Origin: Pseudomonas fluorescens
Lineage (GTDB): Bacteria; Pseudomonadota; Gammaproteobacteria; Pseudomonadales; Pseudomonadaceae
Assembly (NCBI RefSeq): GCF_902498065.1
Contig: NZ_CABVIR010000003.1
Location: 558,001-622,000 of the forward strand
DNA length: 64,000 nucleotides
Reading direction: 5' to 3'
Below the pieces are notes generated by a model. It worked only from the letters and a program-made list of their open reading frames with translations, was not told the origin of the DNA and did not search any database. The position numbers and the translations under genes are program-made. Positions 35,052 through 46,089 of the stretch are shown here, piece by piece. Every line of letters begins with the position of its first letter. The stretch's first letter is position 1.

Positions 35052-36953
35052 TCAGGCGCCGACGATCCCGCCATCCTCACGGGAAATCGCCATCACCGAA
35101 GACCGCGGCTTGCCATTCGGCAAATGCTCAGGGAACGTCGAGCCACCGTTTTCCCCTGGATGCTGAATCCCGACAAACAAGGTCTTCTGATCCGGCGAGA
35201 AGCTGATCCCTGTCACCTCGCAACCAATCGGCCCGACCATGAACCGACGAATCTCCCCGGTCACCGGGTCGGCGCAGAGCATCTGGTTGTTGCCCATACC
35301 GGCGAAATCACCGGCATTGCTCGAATCGCCATCGGTCAGGATCCACAACCGTCCTGCCTTGTCGAAACCCAGGCCGTCCGGGCTGTTGAACATGTTTTGC
35401 GGCGTGATGTTCGACGAACCGCCCTTTGGCGTTCCGGCGTGGACACCCGGGTTGCCGGCGACCACAAACAGATCCCAGGCAAAGCTTTTCGACCCGTGAT
35501 CATCACGGTCGGTGCGCCAGCGCAGAATCTGCCCGTACACGTTCTTCTCGCGCGGGTTGGGCCCGCCTACCGGTTGACCGTCTTCACCGCGCTTGGCGTT
35601 GTTGGTCAGTGTGCAATAGACCTGGCCATCCATGGGGCTGACGACGATCCATTCCGGACGGTCCATGCGCGTTGCTTTCACCACCGTGGCCGCGAGGCGC
35701 GCATGAATCAGCACTTCGGCCTGATCGGCAAAACCGCTGCTGGCGTCGATGCCGTTTTTGCCGTGGGTCAGCTCGATCCACTCGCCCTGGCCTTTTGGGT
35801 GATCGGCATTGCCGTCGCCCGCGTCGAAACGCGCCACGTACAAGGTGCCGTGGTCCAGCAAGTCGCGATTGGCTTTCGGGTTCTTGTGGTTGATCTTGTC
35901 GCGGCTGACGAATTTGTAGATGAATTCACCGCGCTCGTCGTCGCCCATGTACACCACGGCGTGGCCGTCACGGGTTTCGGCCAGGGCCGCGTTTTCATGT
36001 TTGAAACGGCCCAGCGCGGTGCGCTTGACCGGTGTCGATTGCGGATCGAACGGGTCGATTTCCACCACCCAACCGTGACGGTTGAGTTCGTTGGGGTTTT
36101 TCGCCAGGTCGAAGCGTTCGTCGTGTTGATGCCAGTTGATTTCTTTACTGGCCGCCACCGCGCCATAGCGTTTTTGCGCTGCATCGAATTTCTGCTCGGC
36201 ATTGCTGCTGCCGAAACAGTCGGTGAAGTTCTCTTCACAGGTCAGGTAGGTGCCCCACGGCGTCTTGCCGTTGGCGCAGTTCTGGAAGGTGCCGAGCACG
36301 TTCTTGCCGTGCGGGTCGGCGCTGGTTTTTACCAGCGCGTGGCCGGCGGCCGGGCCGCTCAGGCTGATCGGTGCATTGCCGTGAATGCGCCGGTTGTAGC
36401 GCGAGCCCTGGACGAATTGCCATTGGCCGTTCTTGCGCTGCACTTCGATCACCGACACGCCTTCGCAGGCCAGCGCCTTGCGCACTTCTTCCTTCGATTG
36501 CGGCATGCCGCCATGCGGGTAGAGGTAGCGGTAGTTGGTGTATTCGTTGTTGATCGCCATCAGCGCCCGGTCTTTTTCACCGGGAAACTCGAACAGGCTC
36601 ATGCCGTCGTTGTTGTCGCCAAACTGGACTTCCTGCTGCTCTGCGCTGCCGTTACCGCTCGGGTCAAATGCCGGGCCGTTCTTTTGCAGCGGCTGGCCCC
36701 AGCTGATCAGCACCGAAGATTTGTACCCCGGTGGCAGGGTGATGGCGTCGTTGGTGGCCGCAGCGATGCTGTCAAAACCCAGCAGTTTGCTGGTGCCGGC
36801 GCTGACACTCGCGGCGAGCACACTGCGGCTCAGCAGGTTACCGCCGAGGAACATCGCGGCACCGCACAGGGCGCCCGCGCTGATGAAGCCGCGACGGCTC
36901 AGGCCGACCATGTTCTCGAGGTCGGTGTTTTGGTTGTCTTCTAATAGGCTCAC
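35052..36953 (-). CDS. PhoX family phosphatase (DUF839)
   Basis: A 633-residue secreted alkaline phosphatase-like protein. A twin-arginine signal (LSRRGFISAGALCGA) near residues 18-40 shows Tat export. The mature part has PhoX/DUF839 features: NNEYTNYRYLYP, GTYLTCEENFTD (metal-site Cys and Glu), the ENAALAETRDGHAVVYMGDDE block, and a C-terminal NSPDGLGFD. A GTG at 36953 with GGGAG seven bases upstream is preferred to the GTG at 36983, which has no spaced ribosome binding site. PhoX enzymes use calcium and iron to release phosphate from esters. Confidence 0.88.
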   Translation of the reverse strand: MSLLEDNQNTDLENMVGLSRRGFISAGALCGAAMFLGGNLLSRSVLAASVSAGTSKLLGFDSIAAATNDAITLPPGYKSSVLISWGQPLQKNGPAFDPSGNGSAEQQEVQFGDNNDGMSLFEFPGEKDRALMAINNEYTNYRYLYPHGGMPQSKEEVRKALACEGVSVIEVQRKNGQWQFVQGSRYNRRIHGNAPISLSGPAAGHALVKTSADPHGKNVLGTFQNCANGKTPWGTYLTCEENFTDCFGSSNAEQKFDAAQKRYGAVAASKEINWHQHDERFDLAKNPNELNRHGWVVEIDPFDPQSTPVKRTALGRFKHENAALAETRDGHAVVYMGDDERGEFIYKFVSRDKINHKNPKANRDLLDHGTLYVARFDAGDGNADHPKGQGEWIELTHGKNGIDASSGFADQAEVLIHARLAATVVKATRMDRPEWIVVSPMDGQVYCTLTNNAKRGEDGQPVGGPNPREKNVYGQILRWRTDRDDHGSKSFAWDLFVVAGNPGVHAGTPKGGSSNITPQNMFNSPDGLGFDKAGRLWILTDGDSSNAGDFAGMGNNQMLCADPVTGEIRRFMVGPIGCEVTGISFSPDQKTLFVGIQHPGENGGSTFPEHLPNGKPRSSVMAISREDGGIVGA

Positions 36954-37011
36954 ATCAGGCTCCCTGCGGGTTTTTGCAGTCACCTTAAAGCGCGTTAATG
37001 ACGCTTATGTT

Positions 37012-37776
37012 TCAGAGCGGTGTACCGAGCAAAACGTTGGATGGCGCAAACTGCACCCGCACCGGTTTATTGGTGGCGAGGCCGAGGTTTTTCAGGTGCA
37101 GCGGCTCGGCCAGTGCGCACAGCGTCTGGCCATTGGGCAGGCCGATCCGCACTTCACTGGGGCCGTCTTCGGCGTCGAGGATTTCTTCGATGATGCCAGT
37201 AAAGTCGTTGTGGCAAGGTGCTGCAGGGTCTTCGATGGCAAGCAGGTCGAGCCAACCGGCCTTGATCAGAGCGACGACTTCGGTGCCGGTTTCCAGCTCC
37301 AGGCGCAGTGTGCTGTCGTGAGTGATCTGCGCAACGAGGATCAAGCCTTCAGCCAGTTCCAGGCGGATCAGGTCGTTGCGTCCCTGAACTTCGATTTCCA
37401 CAACCTTGCCGTGCAATTGATTGCGTGCGCTGGTTCTGAGCATCAGGCGGCCGAGCAAATTAAGATCACTGGCGTCTTCGGCAGCTTCCAGCACCTGCGC
37501 CTGCAACGTTTGCAGCTTTTGATACAGGCGCAACACACGCTCGCCTTCGCTGGACAGCTTGGCGCCACCGCCGCCCTTGCCGCCGACACTGCGCTCCACC
37601 AGCGGTTTCTGCGCGAGGTTGTTCAGCTCGTCGATGGCGTCCCATGCCGCTTTGTAGCTCAGGCCCGCACTTTTCGCGGCGCGGGTGATCGAGCCCTGCT
37701 CGGCAATGTGTTGCAGCAATGCAATGCGCTGCGGGCGACGGACAATGTGCTGGGACAACAGCGTAGGCAAGGACAT
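37012..37776 (-). CDS. modE: Molybdate-responsive regulator ModE
   Basis: A 254-residue DNA-binding protein. The LysR-like winged helix covers about 20-110, with the helix-turn-helix GSITRAAKSAGLSYKAAWDAI and the glycine-rich turn VGGKGGGGAKLS. Two MOP/TOBE domains (about 122-187 and 195-252) bind molybdate. ModE usually represses modABC when molybdate is plentiful; those genes are not in the window. It is followed by the phoX gene on the same strand, 58 bases away. Confidence 0.92.
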   Translation of the reverse strand: MSLPTLLSQHIVRRPQRIALLQHIAEQGSITRAAKSAGLSYKAAWDAIDELNNLAQKPLVERSVGGKGGGGAKLSSEGERVLRLYQKLQTLQAQVLEAAEDASDLNLLGRLMLRTSARNQLHGKVVEIEVQGRNDLIRLELAEGLILVAQITHDSTLRLELETGTEVVALIKAGWLDLLAIEDPAAPCHNDFTGIIEEILDAEDGPSEVRIGLPNGQTLCALAEPLHLKNLGLATNKPVRVQFAPSNVLLGTPL

Positions 37777-37874
37777 GGCAAGGCGCTTTGGCTAGTGACG
37801 ATGGTGAGGACGTTGGCGGCTTGATGTCTGGGAGTCAAGTCAGCCACGGCTGCTCAGGGTTTTGTGTCTCCCTA

Positions 37875-38615
37875 TCAAACCGCGTCGCCGGGTTTTGGCG
37901 TGCGTGCCAGGCAATAGACATCGACCCGCGAGGCGCCGGCGCTCATTAGCAGACGGGCCAGTGCCTGGGCCGTGGCGCCGGTGGTCAACACGTCGTCCAC
38001 CAGCGCCAGGTGGCGACCTTTGATCGGCGCGCCCGGTGTCAGTGCGAATGCGTTGAGCAGGTTTTTTTTACGGTCGTCGGCCTTGAGCTCTTGTTGCGCG
38101 CTGGTGTCTTGAACCCTCTTTAGCAGCGTTTCATCGCAAGGAATATTCAGACTGGCGCTGAGCCAGCGAGCCAGCATTGACGCCTGGTTAAACCCCCGTT
38201 GACGCAGACGCTTAGCAGCGAGCGGAACGGGGACCAACGCATCCGGCCGTTGCAGCGCTTCATCGAAGCGATATTGCAGGGATTGCGCTAGAAGTTCGGC
38301 GAGCAGGCGACCAAACGGCCACTTCGCGCCGTGCTTGAACCGGGTGATCAGGCTGTCGACCGGAAAGCCGTAGGTCCACGGTGCGATCACCTGTTCGAAG
38401 GGCGGCGGTTGCTGCAAGCACTGGCCGCACGTCAGGCCTGCCGCGGGGAGCGGCAGGGCGCAGGTCTGGCAATGATCGCCGAGCCAGGGCAGTTCCGTTT
38501 CGCAGGCCATACAGATCGGCGTGGCATCTTCGGCCGCCTCGCCGCAGAGCAGACAGAATTGTTTGTTTTTTAACCAGATGTAAACCGGTCCTTCGTATCG
38601 TGGTTGACAGCGCAT
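37875..38615 (-). CDS. ComF family protein
   Basis: A 246-residue protein with an N-terminal four-Cys zinc ribbon (CLLC, CMAC, CQTC, CGQC) and a C-terminal phosphoribosyltransferase domain with the PRPP loop [13 protein letters not shown]. ComF homologues take part in natural transformation and DNA metabolism; the E. coli relative is GntX. The ATG at 38615 has AGGAAG upstream. It diverges from bioB, with 92 bases between the starts that must hold both promoters. Confidence 0.9.
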   Translation of the reverse strand: MRCQPRYEGPVYIWLKNKQFCLLCGEAAEDATPICMACETELPWLGDHCQTCALPLPAAGLTCGQCLQQPPPFEQVIAPWTYGFPVDSLITRFKHGAKWPFGRLLAELLAQSLQYRFDEALQRPDALVPVPLAAKRLRQRGFNQASMLARWLSASLNIPCDETLLKRVQDTSAQQELKADDRKKNLLNAFALTPGAPIKGRHLALVDDVLTTGATAQALARLLMSAGASRVDVYCLARTPKPGDAV

Positions 38616-38707
38616 CACTCTTCCTTAAATATGCCGAACATCCGTGTCGCGTCTGTGGGTATTCCGTCCCCCGACCGCTTGCCCAGCATAAAACAAAGGA
38701 AACGCCC

Positions 38708-39763
38708 ATGAGCGCCAGCACCTCTGCAACCCTGCGTCATGACTGGTCTTTGGCCGAAGTCAAAGCACTCTTCGTTCAGCCATTCAATGACCTGCTGTTT
38801 CAGGCGCAGACCGTGCACCGCGCGCATTTCGACGCCAACCGCGTCCAGGTTTCCACGCTGCTGTCGATCAAAACCGGCGCCTGCCCGGAAGATTGCAAAT
38901 ATTGTCCGCAGTCCGGTCACTACAACACCGGCCTGGAAAAAGAAAAACTGATGGAAGTGCAGAAGGTCCTCGAAGAGGCCGCTCGCGCCAAGGCCATCGG
39001 TTCGACCCGTTTCTGCATGGGCGCGGCGTGGAAACACCCGTCGGCCAAAGACATGCCGTACGTGCTGGAGATGGTCAAGGGCGTAAAAGCCATGGGCCTG
39101 GAAACCTGCATGACCCTCGGGCGTCTGGATCAGGACCAGACCGAAGCGCTGGCCAAGGCCGGCCTCGACTACTACAACCACAACCTCGATACCTCGCCGG
39201 ATTTCTACACCAGCATCATCACCACCCGCACTTACAGCGAGCGCCTGCAAACCCTGGCCTACGTTCGTGACTCCGGGATGAAGATCTGCTCCGGTGGCAT
39301 CCTCGGCATGGGCGAAACCCTCGATGACCGCGCCAACCTGCTGATCCAGCTGGCCAACCTGCCGGAGCACCCGGAATCGGTGCCGATCAACATGCTGGTG
39401 AAGGTTGCTGGTACGCCGCTGGAAAATGCCGAAGACATCGACCCGTTCGATTTCATCCGCATGCTCGCGGTTGCGCGCATCCTGATGCCGCAATCCCACG
39501 TGCGCCTGTCCGCCGGCCGCGAGGCCATGAACGAGCAGATGCAGGCCCTGGCATTCTTCGCCGGTGCGAACTCGATTTTCTACGGCGACAAACTGCTGAC
39601 CACCGCCAACCCGCAGGCCGACAAGGACATGCAACTGTTCTCGCGCCTGGGCATCCTGCCGGAAGCGCGCGAAGAGCACGCCGACGAGGTGCATCAAGCC
39701 GCCATCGAACAGGCGCTGGTGGAGCAGAAGAGCAGCGAGCAGTTCTATAACGCGGCTGTTTGA
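38708..39763 (+). CDS. bioB: Biotin synthase
   Basis: A radical SAM enzyme of 351 residues that inserts sulfur into dethiobiotin. The SAM cluster motif is CPEDCKYC near residue 58, and further conserved Cys residues and the AGREAMNEQ segment are present. The start [10 protein letters not shown] follows AAAGGAAACGCCC; the in-frame extension to 38381 overlaps comF and is spurious. It heads the biotin genes but is separated from bioF by 166 bases with a REP pair. Confidence 0.97.
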   Translation: MSASTSATLRHDWSLAEVKALFVQPFNDLLFQAQTVHRAHFDANRVQVSTLLSIKTGACPEDCKYCPQSGHYNTGLEKEKLMEVQKVLEEAARAKAIGSTRFCMGAAWKHPSAKDMPYVLEMVKGVKAMGLETCMTLGRLDQDQTEALAKAGLDYYNHNLDTSPDFYTSIITTRTYSERLQTLAYVRDSGMKICSGGILGMGETLDDRANLLIQLANLPEHPESVPINMLVKVAGTPLENAEDIDPFDFIRMLAVARILMPQSHVRLSAGREAMNEQMQALAFFAGANSIFYGDKLLTTANPQADKDMQLFSRLGILPEAREEHADEVHQAAIEQALVEQKSSEQFYNAAV

Positions 39764-39799
39764 CCGTTTCACCGCTCCCGCTGATTGAAGTGCAAAACC

Positions 39800-39900
39800 C
39801 CTGTAGGAGCGAGACCGGCTTGTCGGCGATAGCGGTATGACATCCAATAACGATGTCGACTGACACAATGCCATCGCGAGCAGGCTCACTCCCACAAGGG
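39800..39900. repeat. REP pair between bioB and bioF
   Basis: Facing REPs, the left arm degenerate (CTGTAGGAGCGAGACCGGCTTGTC) and the right nearly intact (CATCGCGAGCAGGCTCACTC), with a CAATAACGATGTCGACTG-like spacer seen in other pairs. Confidence 0.82.
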
Positions 39901-39929
39901 AACTGTGTCATTTGATAGTCGAGGCCTGC

Positions 39930-41108
39930 ATGTCTTTCGATCTCGCCGCACGCCTTGCTGCCCGTCGTGCCGAAAATCTCTACCGCCAACGCCCATTGCT
40001 CGAAAGCCCTCAGGGCCCGGAAGTGGTGGTCGATGGCCAGCCGTTGCTGGCGTTTTGTAACAACGATTACCTGGGCCTGGCCAATCACCCGCAAGTGATC
40101 GAAGCCTGGCGCGCCGGGGCGTCCCGTTGGGGTGTCGGCGGCGGCGCTTCGCACTTGGTCATCGGCCACAGCACGCCACATCATGAGCTGGAAGAAGCGT
40201 TGGCGGACCTGACTGGCCGCCCGCGCGCCTTGCTGTTCACCACCGGTTACATGGCCAACCTGGGCGCGGTCACCGCGCTGGTCGGGCCGGGCGATACGGT
40301 GCTGGAAGACCGACTCAATCACGCTTCGTTGCTCGACGCCGGGTTGTTGTCCGGCGCGCGATTCAATCGTTATCTGCACAACGATGCGGCGAGCCTGGCC
40401 AATCGTCTCGAGAAAGCCACCGGCAATACGCTGGTGGTGACCGACGGCGTGTTCAGCATGGACGGCGACATTGCTGACCTGCCGGCATTGGCTCGGGAAG
40501 CCAAGGCCAAAGGCGCGTGGTTGATGGTCGACGACGCGCACGGTTTCGGTCCGTTGGGTGCCAACGGCGGCGGGATCGTCGAGCATTTCGGCTTGAGTCA
40601 GGAAGACGTGCCGGTGCTGGTCGGTACCCTCGGCAAAGCATTCGGTACGGCGGGCGCGTTTGTCGCCGGCAGCGACGAGCTGATCGAGAGCCTGATCCAG
40701 TTCGCCCGTCCGTACATTTACACCACCAGCCAGCCGCCGGCCCTGGCCTGCGCGACGCTGAAAAGCCTCGAGTTGCTGCGCACTGAACATTGGCGACGTG
40801 AACATCTGAAAACGTTGATCCGGCAGTTCCGCCAAGGCGCCGAGCAGATCGGCCTGGAGTTGATGGACAGCTTCACGCCGATTCAGCCGATCATGATCGG
40901 CGATGCCGGGCGTGCGATGCGACTCTCGCAGATGCTGCGTGAACGCGGGTTGATGGTCACTGCGATTCGTCCGCCGACCGTGCCTGCCGGCAGCGCCCGT
41001 CTGCGTGTGACCCTGACCGCTGCCCACAGCGAGGCGCAGGTGCAGCTATTGTTAAATGGACTGGCCGATTGTTTTCAACAACTGGGACCGGAGCCAAGCC
41101 ATGCGTGA
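39930..41108 (+). CDS. bioF: 8-amino-7-oxononanoate synthase
   Basis: A PLP enzyme of 392 residues that condenses pimeloyl-ACP with alanine. Conserved features include [24 protein letters not shown] (the Asp that contacts PLP) and [13 protein letters not shown] with the PLP-binding Lys. The start [10 protein letters not shown] is the family start. The last eight bases overlap bioH. Confidence 0.96.
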   Translation: MSFDLAARLAARRAENLYRQRPLLESPQGPEVVVDGQPLLAFCNNDYLGLANHPQVIEAWRAGASRWGVGGGASHLVIGHSTPHHELEEALADLTGRPRALLFTTGYMANLGAVTALVGPGDTVLEDRLNHASLLDAGLLSGARFNRYLHNDAASLANRLEKATGNTLVVTDGVFSMDGDIADLPALAREAKAKGAWLMVDDAHGFGPLGANGGGIVEHFGLSQEDVPVLVGTLGKAFGTAGAFVAGSDELIESLIQFARPYIYTTSQPPALACATLKSLELLRTEHWRREHLKTLIRQFRQGAEQIGLELMDSFTPIQPIMIGDAGRAMRLSQMLRERGLMVTAIRPPTVPAGSARLRVTLTAAHSEAQVQLLLNGLADCFQQLGPEPSHA

Positions 41109-41832
41109 TCGTCTGATTCTGCTGCCCGGCTGGGGCCTCGGGATTTCTCCGCTGGAGCCCTTGGCGGCTGCGTTGCAGGGGCTGGATGAACACCTGCGTG
41201 TCGAGATCGAACCGTTGCCGGAGCTGGAATCCAGCGACCTGGAAGAATGGCTCGAAGAGCTGGATTCGACCGTGCCTCAGGATGCGTGGCTTGGCGGCTG
41301 GTCCCTCGGCGGCATGCTTGCCGCCGAGTTGGCGGCACGTCGTGGTGATCGTTGCTGCGGCTTGCTGACCCTGGCGAGCAATCCATCGTTTGTTGCCCAT
41401 GAGCAGTGGCCGAGCGCGATGCCCGGTGAAACCTTTGATGCGTTTCTGGCAGGCTGCAATGCCGATCCCCGTCTGACGTTGAAACGCTTTTCGCTGCTTT
41501 GCGCGCAAGGCGCCGAAGACCCGCGCGGGCTGTCGCGGCTACTGCTCGGTGGTGCGCCAAACGCCTCTGCTGCGGTGTTGATGAGCGGCCTGGAGCTGCT
41601 TGCACAACTGGATACCCGTCAGGCGTTGCAGGCCTTTCGAGGTCCGCAACTGCACCTGTTCGCCGGCCTCGACGGGCTGGTGCCGGCCGAAGCGGCGGGG
41701 GACTTGCTGATGCTGCTGCCGGACGTCGAAATTGGCCTGATCGAACAGGCCAGCCACGCGTTTCTTCTGGAAGACCCTCACGGTGTGGCGGGGGCGATCC
41801 AGGCCTTTTTGCATGAGTTCGGTGATGACTGA
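41101..41832 (+). CDS. bioH: Pimeloyl-ACP methyl ester esterase
   Basis: An alpha/beta hydrolase of 243 residues. The nucleophile elbow is GGWSLGGML; the catalytic Asp and His are expected in AGLDGLVP and ASHAFLLE. It removes the methyl group that BioC adds, ending the pimeloyl stage. It overlaps bioF and bioC by eight bases each, so translation of bioFHC is tightly coupled. Confidence 0.93.
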   Translation: MRDRLILLPGWGLGISPLEPLAAALQGLDEHLRVEIEPLPELESSDLEEWLEELDSTVPQDAWLGGWSLGGMLAAELAARRGDRCCGLLTLASNPSFVAHEQWPSAMPGETFDAFLAGCNADPRLTLKRFSLLCAQGAEDPRGLSRLLLGGAPNASAAVLMSGLELLAQLDTRQALQAFRGPQLHLFAGLDGLVPAEAAGDLLMLLPDVEIGLIEQASHAFLLEDPHGVAGAIQAFLHEFGDD

Positions 41833-42637
41833 TTTATCTCTTCCCAACCTGCCGGGTGGTTTGCCCGACAAACGCCAGGTGGCGGCGTCCTTTTCCCGTG
41901 CGGCGGCCAGCTACGACAGCGTGGCCGAATTGCAACGTGACGTCGGCAGTCAGTTGTTGAGCCGTTTGCCGAGCGATTTTGTACCGGGTCGATGGTTGGA
42001 TCTTGGGTGTGGCACCGGGCATTTCAGTCGTGTGCTGGGTGAGCGTTTTCCGGCCGGTCACGGGGTGGCGCTGGACATTGCCGAAGGCATGCTCGATCAC
42101 GCGCGTCCGTTGGGTGGCGCCACGCATTTTATCGCTGGTGATGCGGAGCGGCTGCCATTGCAGGATTCGACCTGTGATTTGATCTTCTCCAGCCTGGCGG
42201 TGCAGTGGTGCGCGGACTTCGCGGCGGTGCTCAGTGAAGCCCATCGCGTGCTGAAACCTGGCGGAAAATTTGCGTTTGCTAGTCTGTGCGTGGGTACGTT
42301 GTTTGAGCTGCGAGACAGTTGGCGTCAGGTCGATGGCATGGTGCACGTCAACCGCTTCCGCGAGTTCGGGGTTTATCAACAACTGTGCGCGGCGAGTGGC
42401 TTGCAGGTCGCGAGTCTGCAAACCCGTCCTCACGTGCTGCATTACCCGGATGTGCGCAGCCTGACTCACGAACTCAAGGCGTTGGGCGCGCACAACCTCA
42501 ACCCCGGTCGGCCGGGTGGTTTGACCGGCAGGGCGCGGATTCTCGGCCTGGTCGAGGCGTATGAGCAGTTTCGTCAGGCCCAAGGCCTGCCGGCGACTTA
42601 TCAAGTGGTGTATGCCGTTTTGGAGAAACCCTTATGA
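41825..42637 (+). CDS. bioC: Malonyl-ACP O-methyltransferase
   Basis: A SAM-dependent methyltransferase of 270 residues. Motif I is [12 protein letters not shown], and the N-terminal [21 protein letters not shown] is typical of BioC. It methylates malonyl-ACP so that fatty acid synthesis can build pimelate. The start at 41825 overlaps bioH, and the last four bases overlap bioD. Confidence 0.94.
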   Translation: MTDLSLPNLPGGLPDKRQVAASFSRAAASYDSVAELQRDVGSQLLSRLPSDFVPGRWLDLGCGTGHFSRVLGERFPAGHGVALDIAEGMLDHARPLGGATHFIAGDAERLPLQDSTCDLIFSSLAVQWCADFAAVLSEAHRVLKPGGKFAFASLCVGTLFELRDSWRQVDGMVHVNRFREFGVYQQLCAASGLQVASLQTRPHVLHYPDVRSLTHELKALGAHNLNPGRPGGLTGRARILGLVEAYEQFRQAQGLPATYQVVYAVLEKPL

Positions 42638-43314
42638 GCGCAGCGTATTTCATCACCGGGACTGACACCGATGTCGGCAAGACCACCGTGGCTGCGGGTT
42701 TGCTGCATGCTGCGCGGTTGGCAGGCTTGAGTACGGCGGCGGGCAAACCGGTGGCTTCCGGTTGCGACGTGACGCCCAAGGGTTTGCGCAACGCCGATGC
42801 GTTGGCGCTGCTGGCGGAATGTTCGGTGCCGCTGACCTATGCACAAGTCAATCCAGTGGCCTTCGAACCGGCCATCGCTCCGCATCTGGCGGCGCGCGAG
42901 GCCGGGGTGGCGTTGACGGTGCAATCGTTGCTGGTGCCCATGCAGCAGATTCTGCAGATGCAGGCAGATTTCACCCTGATCGAAGGCGCCGGCGGCTGGC
43001 GCGTGCCGCTGGCGGATCAGGACAACCTGTCGGACCTGGCCATGGCGCTGGGTCTGCCGGTGATTCTGGTGGTCGGGGTGCGGTTGGGCTGCATCAATCA
43101 TGCACTGCTGACGGCCGAGGCGATTGCGCAGGACGGTTTGCAACTGGCGGGTTGGGTGGCCAACATCATCGATGCCAAGACTTCACGCCTGGAAGAAAAC
43201 CTGGCCACGCTGGCCGAGCGGATTCCTGCGCCGTGCCTGGGGCGCGTACCAAAACTCAAGGTGGTGACGGCTGAGGCGGTGGCGGAACACCTTCAACTGG
43301 ATTTGCTGGACTGA
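42634..43314 (+). CDS. bioD: Dethiobiotin synthetase
   Basis: An ATP-dependent carboxylase of 226 residues. The P-loop is [14 protein letters not shown] at the N-terminus, and the [10 protein letters not shown] segment is conserved. It overlaps bioC by four bases and is the last gene of bioBFHCD. Confidence 0.95.
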   Translation: MSAAYFITGTDTDVGKTTVAAGLLHAARLAGLSTAAGKPVASGCDVTPKGLRNADALALLAECSVPLTYAQVNPVAFEPAIAPHLAAREAGVALTVQSLLVPMQQILQMQADFTLIEGAGGWRVPLADQDNLSDLAMALGLPVILVVGVRLGCINHALLTAEAIAQDGLQLAGWVANIIDAKTSRLEENLATLAERIPAPCLGRVPKLKVVTAEAVAEHLQLDLLD

Positions 43315-43434
43315 AGTTGCACGCGCGGGTTTTAACTATGACAAGGCACTGTGCCATTAGTGTTTTTGTCGGGCCTTTTGCGGGCGGCTCTGGTTCAATG
43401 GCCACTATTGATCCTATGCAGGACGAGTTCTCCC

Positions 43435-43731
43435 ATGGAAATCTCAGGAAGTAGCGCTTTTTATGCCGGTCTGAGCACTATTCAGACAGGGCAGAACCGT
43501 GTTGATCAAGCCTCGGGCCAGATCGCCAACACTATGGTCGAGCGTTCGGTGACCAGCCAGTCCTCCGATGCTCAGGTCAATCGCCTGCGTTCTGTTGATC
43601 GCAGCCAGCAGTCGGACCTCGCCAGCAACATGGTCGAGATGGCTCAGGGCAAGTTTCAGGTTGAGGCCGGTGTCAAAGTTGCCAAAGCTTCCGATGAAAT
43701 GCTCGGTACGCTGATCGACACCTTCGCTTGA
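43435..43731 (+). CDS. Small flagellar rod/hook-like helical protein
   Basis: A 98-residue protein beginning MEISGSSAFYAGLSTIQTG. Its C-terminal half (SNMVEMAQGKFQVEAGVKVAKASDEM..) resembles the C-terminal helix of flagellar rod and hook proteins (FlgC/FlgF type). No transport signal is seen. Proteins of this kind are found at the same place, after bioD, in other Pseudomonas, as far as I recall. The start at 43435 is chosen because the longer frame to 43351 is not protein-like. A terminator follows; the function is unknown. Confidence 0.75.
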   Translation: MEISGSSAFYAGLSTIQTGQNRVDQASGQIANTMVERSVTSQSSDAQVNRLRSVDRSQQSDLASNMVEMAQGKFQVEAGVKVAKASDEMLGTLIDTFA

Positions 43732-43754
43732 TCATTCGCTGAAACCGCTCTGCC

Positions 43755-43781
43755 AACGCCGCGACCCTTCGCGGCGTTTTT
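43755..43781 (+). terminator. Terminator after the small rod-like gene
   Basis: A 10-bp stem AACGCCGCGA / TCGCGGCGTT with a CCCT loop and a T-run. Confidence 0.92.
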
Positions 43782-43904
43782 GTGCGTAAGTCCTTCTCCC
43801 CCAACCAAACTTTTCTGCAGGGCGTGTTGCTCAGTCAACGGCGTTGTGTTGTCGCGTGTGCGGCATTGTGCGGGGAGTGATGACGAACGGCAAAAGATCG
43901 GCGC

Positions 43905-43948
43905 TTGACAAGATTTGGGCGTAAACGTATGTTTCAAACAACTGTTTG
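43905..43948 (+). promoter_or_regulatory. Sigma-70 promoter with overlapping PsrA-type operator
   Basis: TTGACA at 43905-43910, a 17-base spacer and TATGTT at 43928-43933 make a near-consensus sigma-70 promoter. The inverted repeat CAAAC-AACT-GTTTG at 43935-43948 fits the PsrA motif (G/C)AAAC-N2-4-GTTT(G/C) and covers the expected start site, which suits repression relieved by long-chain fatty acids. Confidence 0.72.
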
Positions 43949-44009
43949 ACCGTCACAACAAATCAACGCGGTCGTTCATTCCCGGTTACATCAGCAGAGG
44001 TTTATCGCT

Positions 44010-45815
44010 ATGCCTGACTACAAGGCCCCCTTGCGTGATATTCGCTTCGTTCGTGACGAACTGCTCGGCTACGAAGCGCACTATCAGAGCCTTCCGGCTT
44101 GCTCGGACGCAACTCCGGACATGGTTGACGCCATTCTCGAAGAAGGCGCCAAGTTTTGTGAGCAGGTACTGGCTCCGCTGAACCGCGTGGGTGACACCGA
44201 AGGCTGCACCTGGAGCGAGTCCGGCGTTAAAACCCCGACCGGTTTCAAAGAAGCCTACAAACAATTCGTCGAAGGCGGCTGGCCAAGCCTGGCCCACGAC
44301 GTAGAGCACGGCGGCCAAGGCCTGCCGGAGTCTCTGGGTCTGGCCGTCAGCGAAATGGTCGGCGAAGCCAACTGGTCGTGGGGCATGTACCCAGGCCTGT
44401 CGCACGGTGCGATGAACACCATCTCCGAGCACGGCACGCCTGAGCAACAACACGCCTACCTGACCAAACTGGTGTCTGGCGAATGGACCGGCACCATGTG
44501 CCTGACCGAGCCACACTGCGGCACCGACCTGGGCATGCTGCGCACCAAGGCCGAACCTCAGGCTGACGGTTCCTACAAAGTCTCCGGCACCAAGATCTTC
44601 ATCTCGGCCGGCGAACACGACATGGCCGACAACATCGTCCACATCGTGCTGGCCCGCCTGCCGGATGCTCCGGCTGGCACCAAAGGCATCTCGCTGTTCA
44701 TCGTTCCGAAATTCATGCCGAACGAAGACGGTTCGATCGGTGCCCGTAACGCCGTGACCTGTGGTTCCCTGGAACACAAAATGGGCATCCACGGCAACGC
44801 CACCTGCGTGATGAACTTCGACGCGGCCACCGGTTTCCTGATCGGCCCGGCGAACAAAGGCCTGAACTGCATGTTCACCTTCATGAACACCGCACGCCTG
44901 GGCACCGCGCTGCAAGGTCTGGCCCACGCCGAAATCGGCTTCCAGGGCGGCCTGAAATACGCTCGCGATCGTCTGCAAATGCGCTCGCTGACTGGCCCGA
45001 AAGCGCCGGAAAAAGCCGCTGACCCGATCATCGTGCACCCTGACGTGCGCCGCATGCTGTTGACCATGAAAGCGTTCGCCGAAGGCAACCGCGCAATGGT
45101 TTACTTCACCGCCAAGCAAGTCGACATCGTCAAGTACGGCGTGGACGAAGAAGAGAAGAAGAAAGCCGACGCGCTGCTGGCGTTCATGACGCCAATCGCC
45201 AAAGCCTTCATGACTGAAGTCGGTTTCGAATCCGCTAACCACGGCGTGCAAATCTACGGCGGCCACGGCTTCATCGCCGAGTGGGGCATGGAGCAGAACG
45301 TTCGCGACAGCCGTATTTCGATGCTGTACGAAGGCACCACCGGCATCCAGGCACTCGACCTGCTGGGCCGTAAAGTGCTGATGACTCAAGGCGAGGCCCT
45401 GAAAGGCTTCACCAAGATCGTCCACAAGTTCTGCCAGACCAACGAAGGCAACGAAGCCGTTCAGGAATTCGTTACGCCGCTGGCTGCACTGAACAAAGAA
45501 TGGGGCGAGTTGACCATGAAGGTTGGTATGGCGGCCATGAAAGACCGCGAAGAAGTCGGCGCGGCCTCCGTGGACTACCTGATGTACTCCGGTTACGCCT
45601 GCCTGGCCTACTTCTGGGCTGACATGGCGCGTCTGGCTACTGAAAAACTGGCTGCCGGCACTACCGAAACGGCGTTCTACACCGCCAAGCTGCAGACTGC
45701 GCGCTTCTACTTCCAGCGCATCCTGCCGCGTACCCGCACGCACGTTGTAACCATGCTGTCGGGCGCCAACAACCTGATGGACATGAAAGAAGAAGACTTC
45801 GCGCTGGGCTACTAA
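44010..45815 (+). CDS. Acyl-CoA dehydrogenase (first of three; FadE1-like)
   Basis: A 601-residue FadE of the long type with an added C-terminal domain. It starts [13 protein letters not shown], carries the FAD-binding [10 protein letters not shown] and the C-terminal catalytic-base segment [17 protein letters not shown], with Glu in YEGT. It performs the first step of fatty acid beta-oxidation. It has its own promoter with a PsrA-type operator and its own terminator. The likely P. aeruginosa equivalent, after bioD and the small gene, is the one called fadE1 (from memory). AGAGG precedes the ATG. Confidence 0.9.
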   Translation: MPDYKAPLRDIRFVRDELLGYEAHYQSLPACSDATPDMVDAILEEGAKFCEQVLAPLNRVGDTEGCTWSESGVKTPTGFKEAYKQFVEGGWPSLAHDVEHGGQGLPESLGLAVSEMVGEANWSWGMYPGLSHGAMNTISEHGTPEQQHAYLTKLVSGEWTGTMCLTEPHCGTDLGMLRTKAEPQADGSYKVSGTKIFISAGEHDMADNIVHIVLARLPDAPAGTKGISLFIVPKFMPNEDGSIGARNAVTCGSLEHKMGIHGNATCVMNFDAATGFLIGPANKGLNCMFTFMNTARLGTALQGLAHAEIGFQGGLKYARDRLQMRSLTGPKAPEKAADPIIVHPDVRRMLLTMKAFAEGNRAMVYFTAKQVDIVKYGVDEEEKKKADALLAFMTPIAKAFMTEVGFESANHGVQIYGGHGFIAEWGMEQNVRDSRISMLYEGTTGIQALDLLGRKVLMTQGEALKGFTKIVHKFCQTNEGNEAVQEFVTPLAALNKEWGELTMKVGMAAMKDREEVGAASVDYLMYSGYACLAYFWADMARLATEKLAAGTTETAFYTAKLQTARFYFQRILPRTRTHVVTMLSGANNLMDMKEEDFALGY

Positions 45816-45839
45816 GCCTTAACGCGGTCTTTTAAAAAG

Positions 45840-45871
45840 CCGCTGCTCCTTCGGGAGTGGCGGTTTTTTTT
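45840..45871 (+). terminator. Terminator after the first acyl-CoA dehydrogenase
   Basis: A 10-bp stem with a TTCG loop (CCGCTGCTCC / GGAGTGGCGG, two G-T pairs) and a run of eight T. Confidence 0.9.
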
Positions 45872-46089
45872 GCACTCGGCTTTGGTGAAAAAAAACCGTG
45901 GTTGGGGCCGTTTCCCCGTCTCTTATAACGACCTTTGGTGGGCGAACCGTGCATGACTGGATGCCCGGATAGAAGTCATTAATGCGGCGTCAAAAAAACC
46001 TTATCAAATCACTCAGAAAATCGGAGGTACTGCCGTTAAAGTAGTGGGCACAATGCCATCTATAGACATGACGGGTCGGAGCTTTACCC

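Noticed and set aside
35124..36944. 606-residue frame opposite the PhoX gene
   Set aside because: Antisense shadow of a Tat-exported phosphatase gene with clear motifs.
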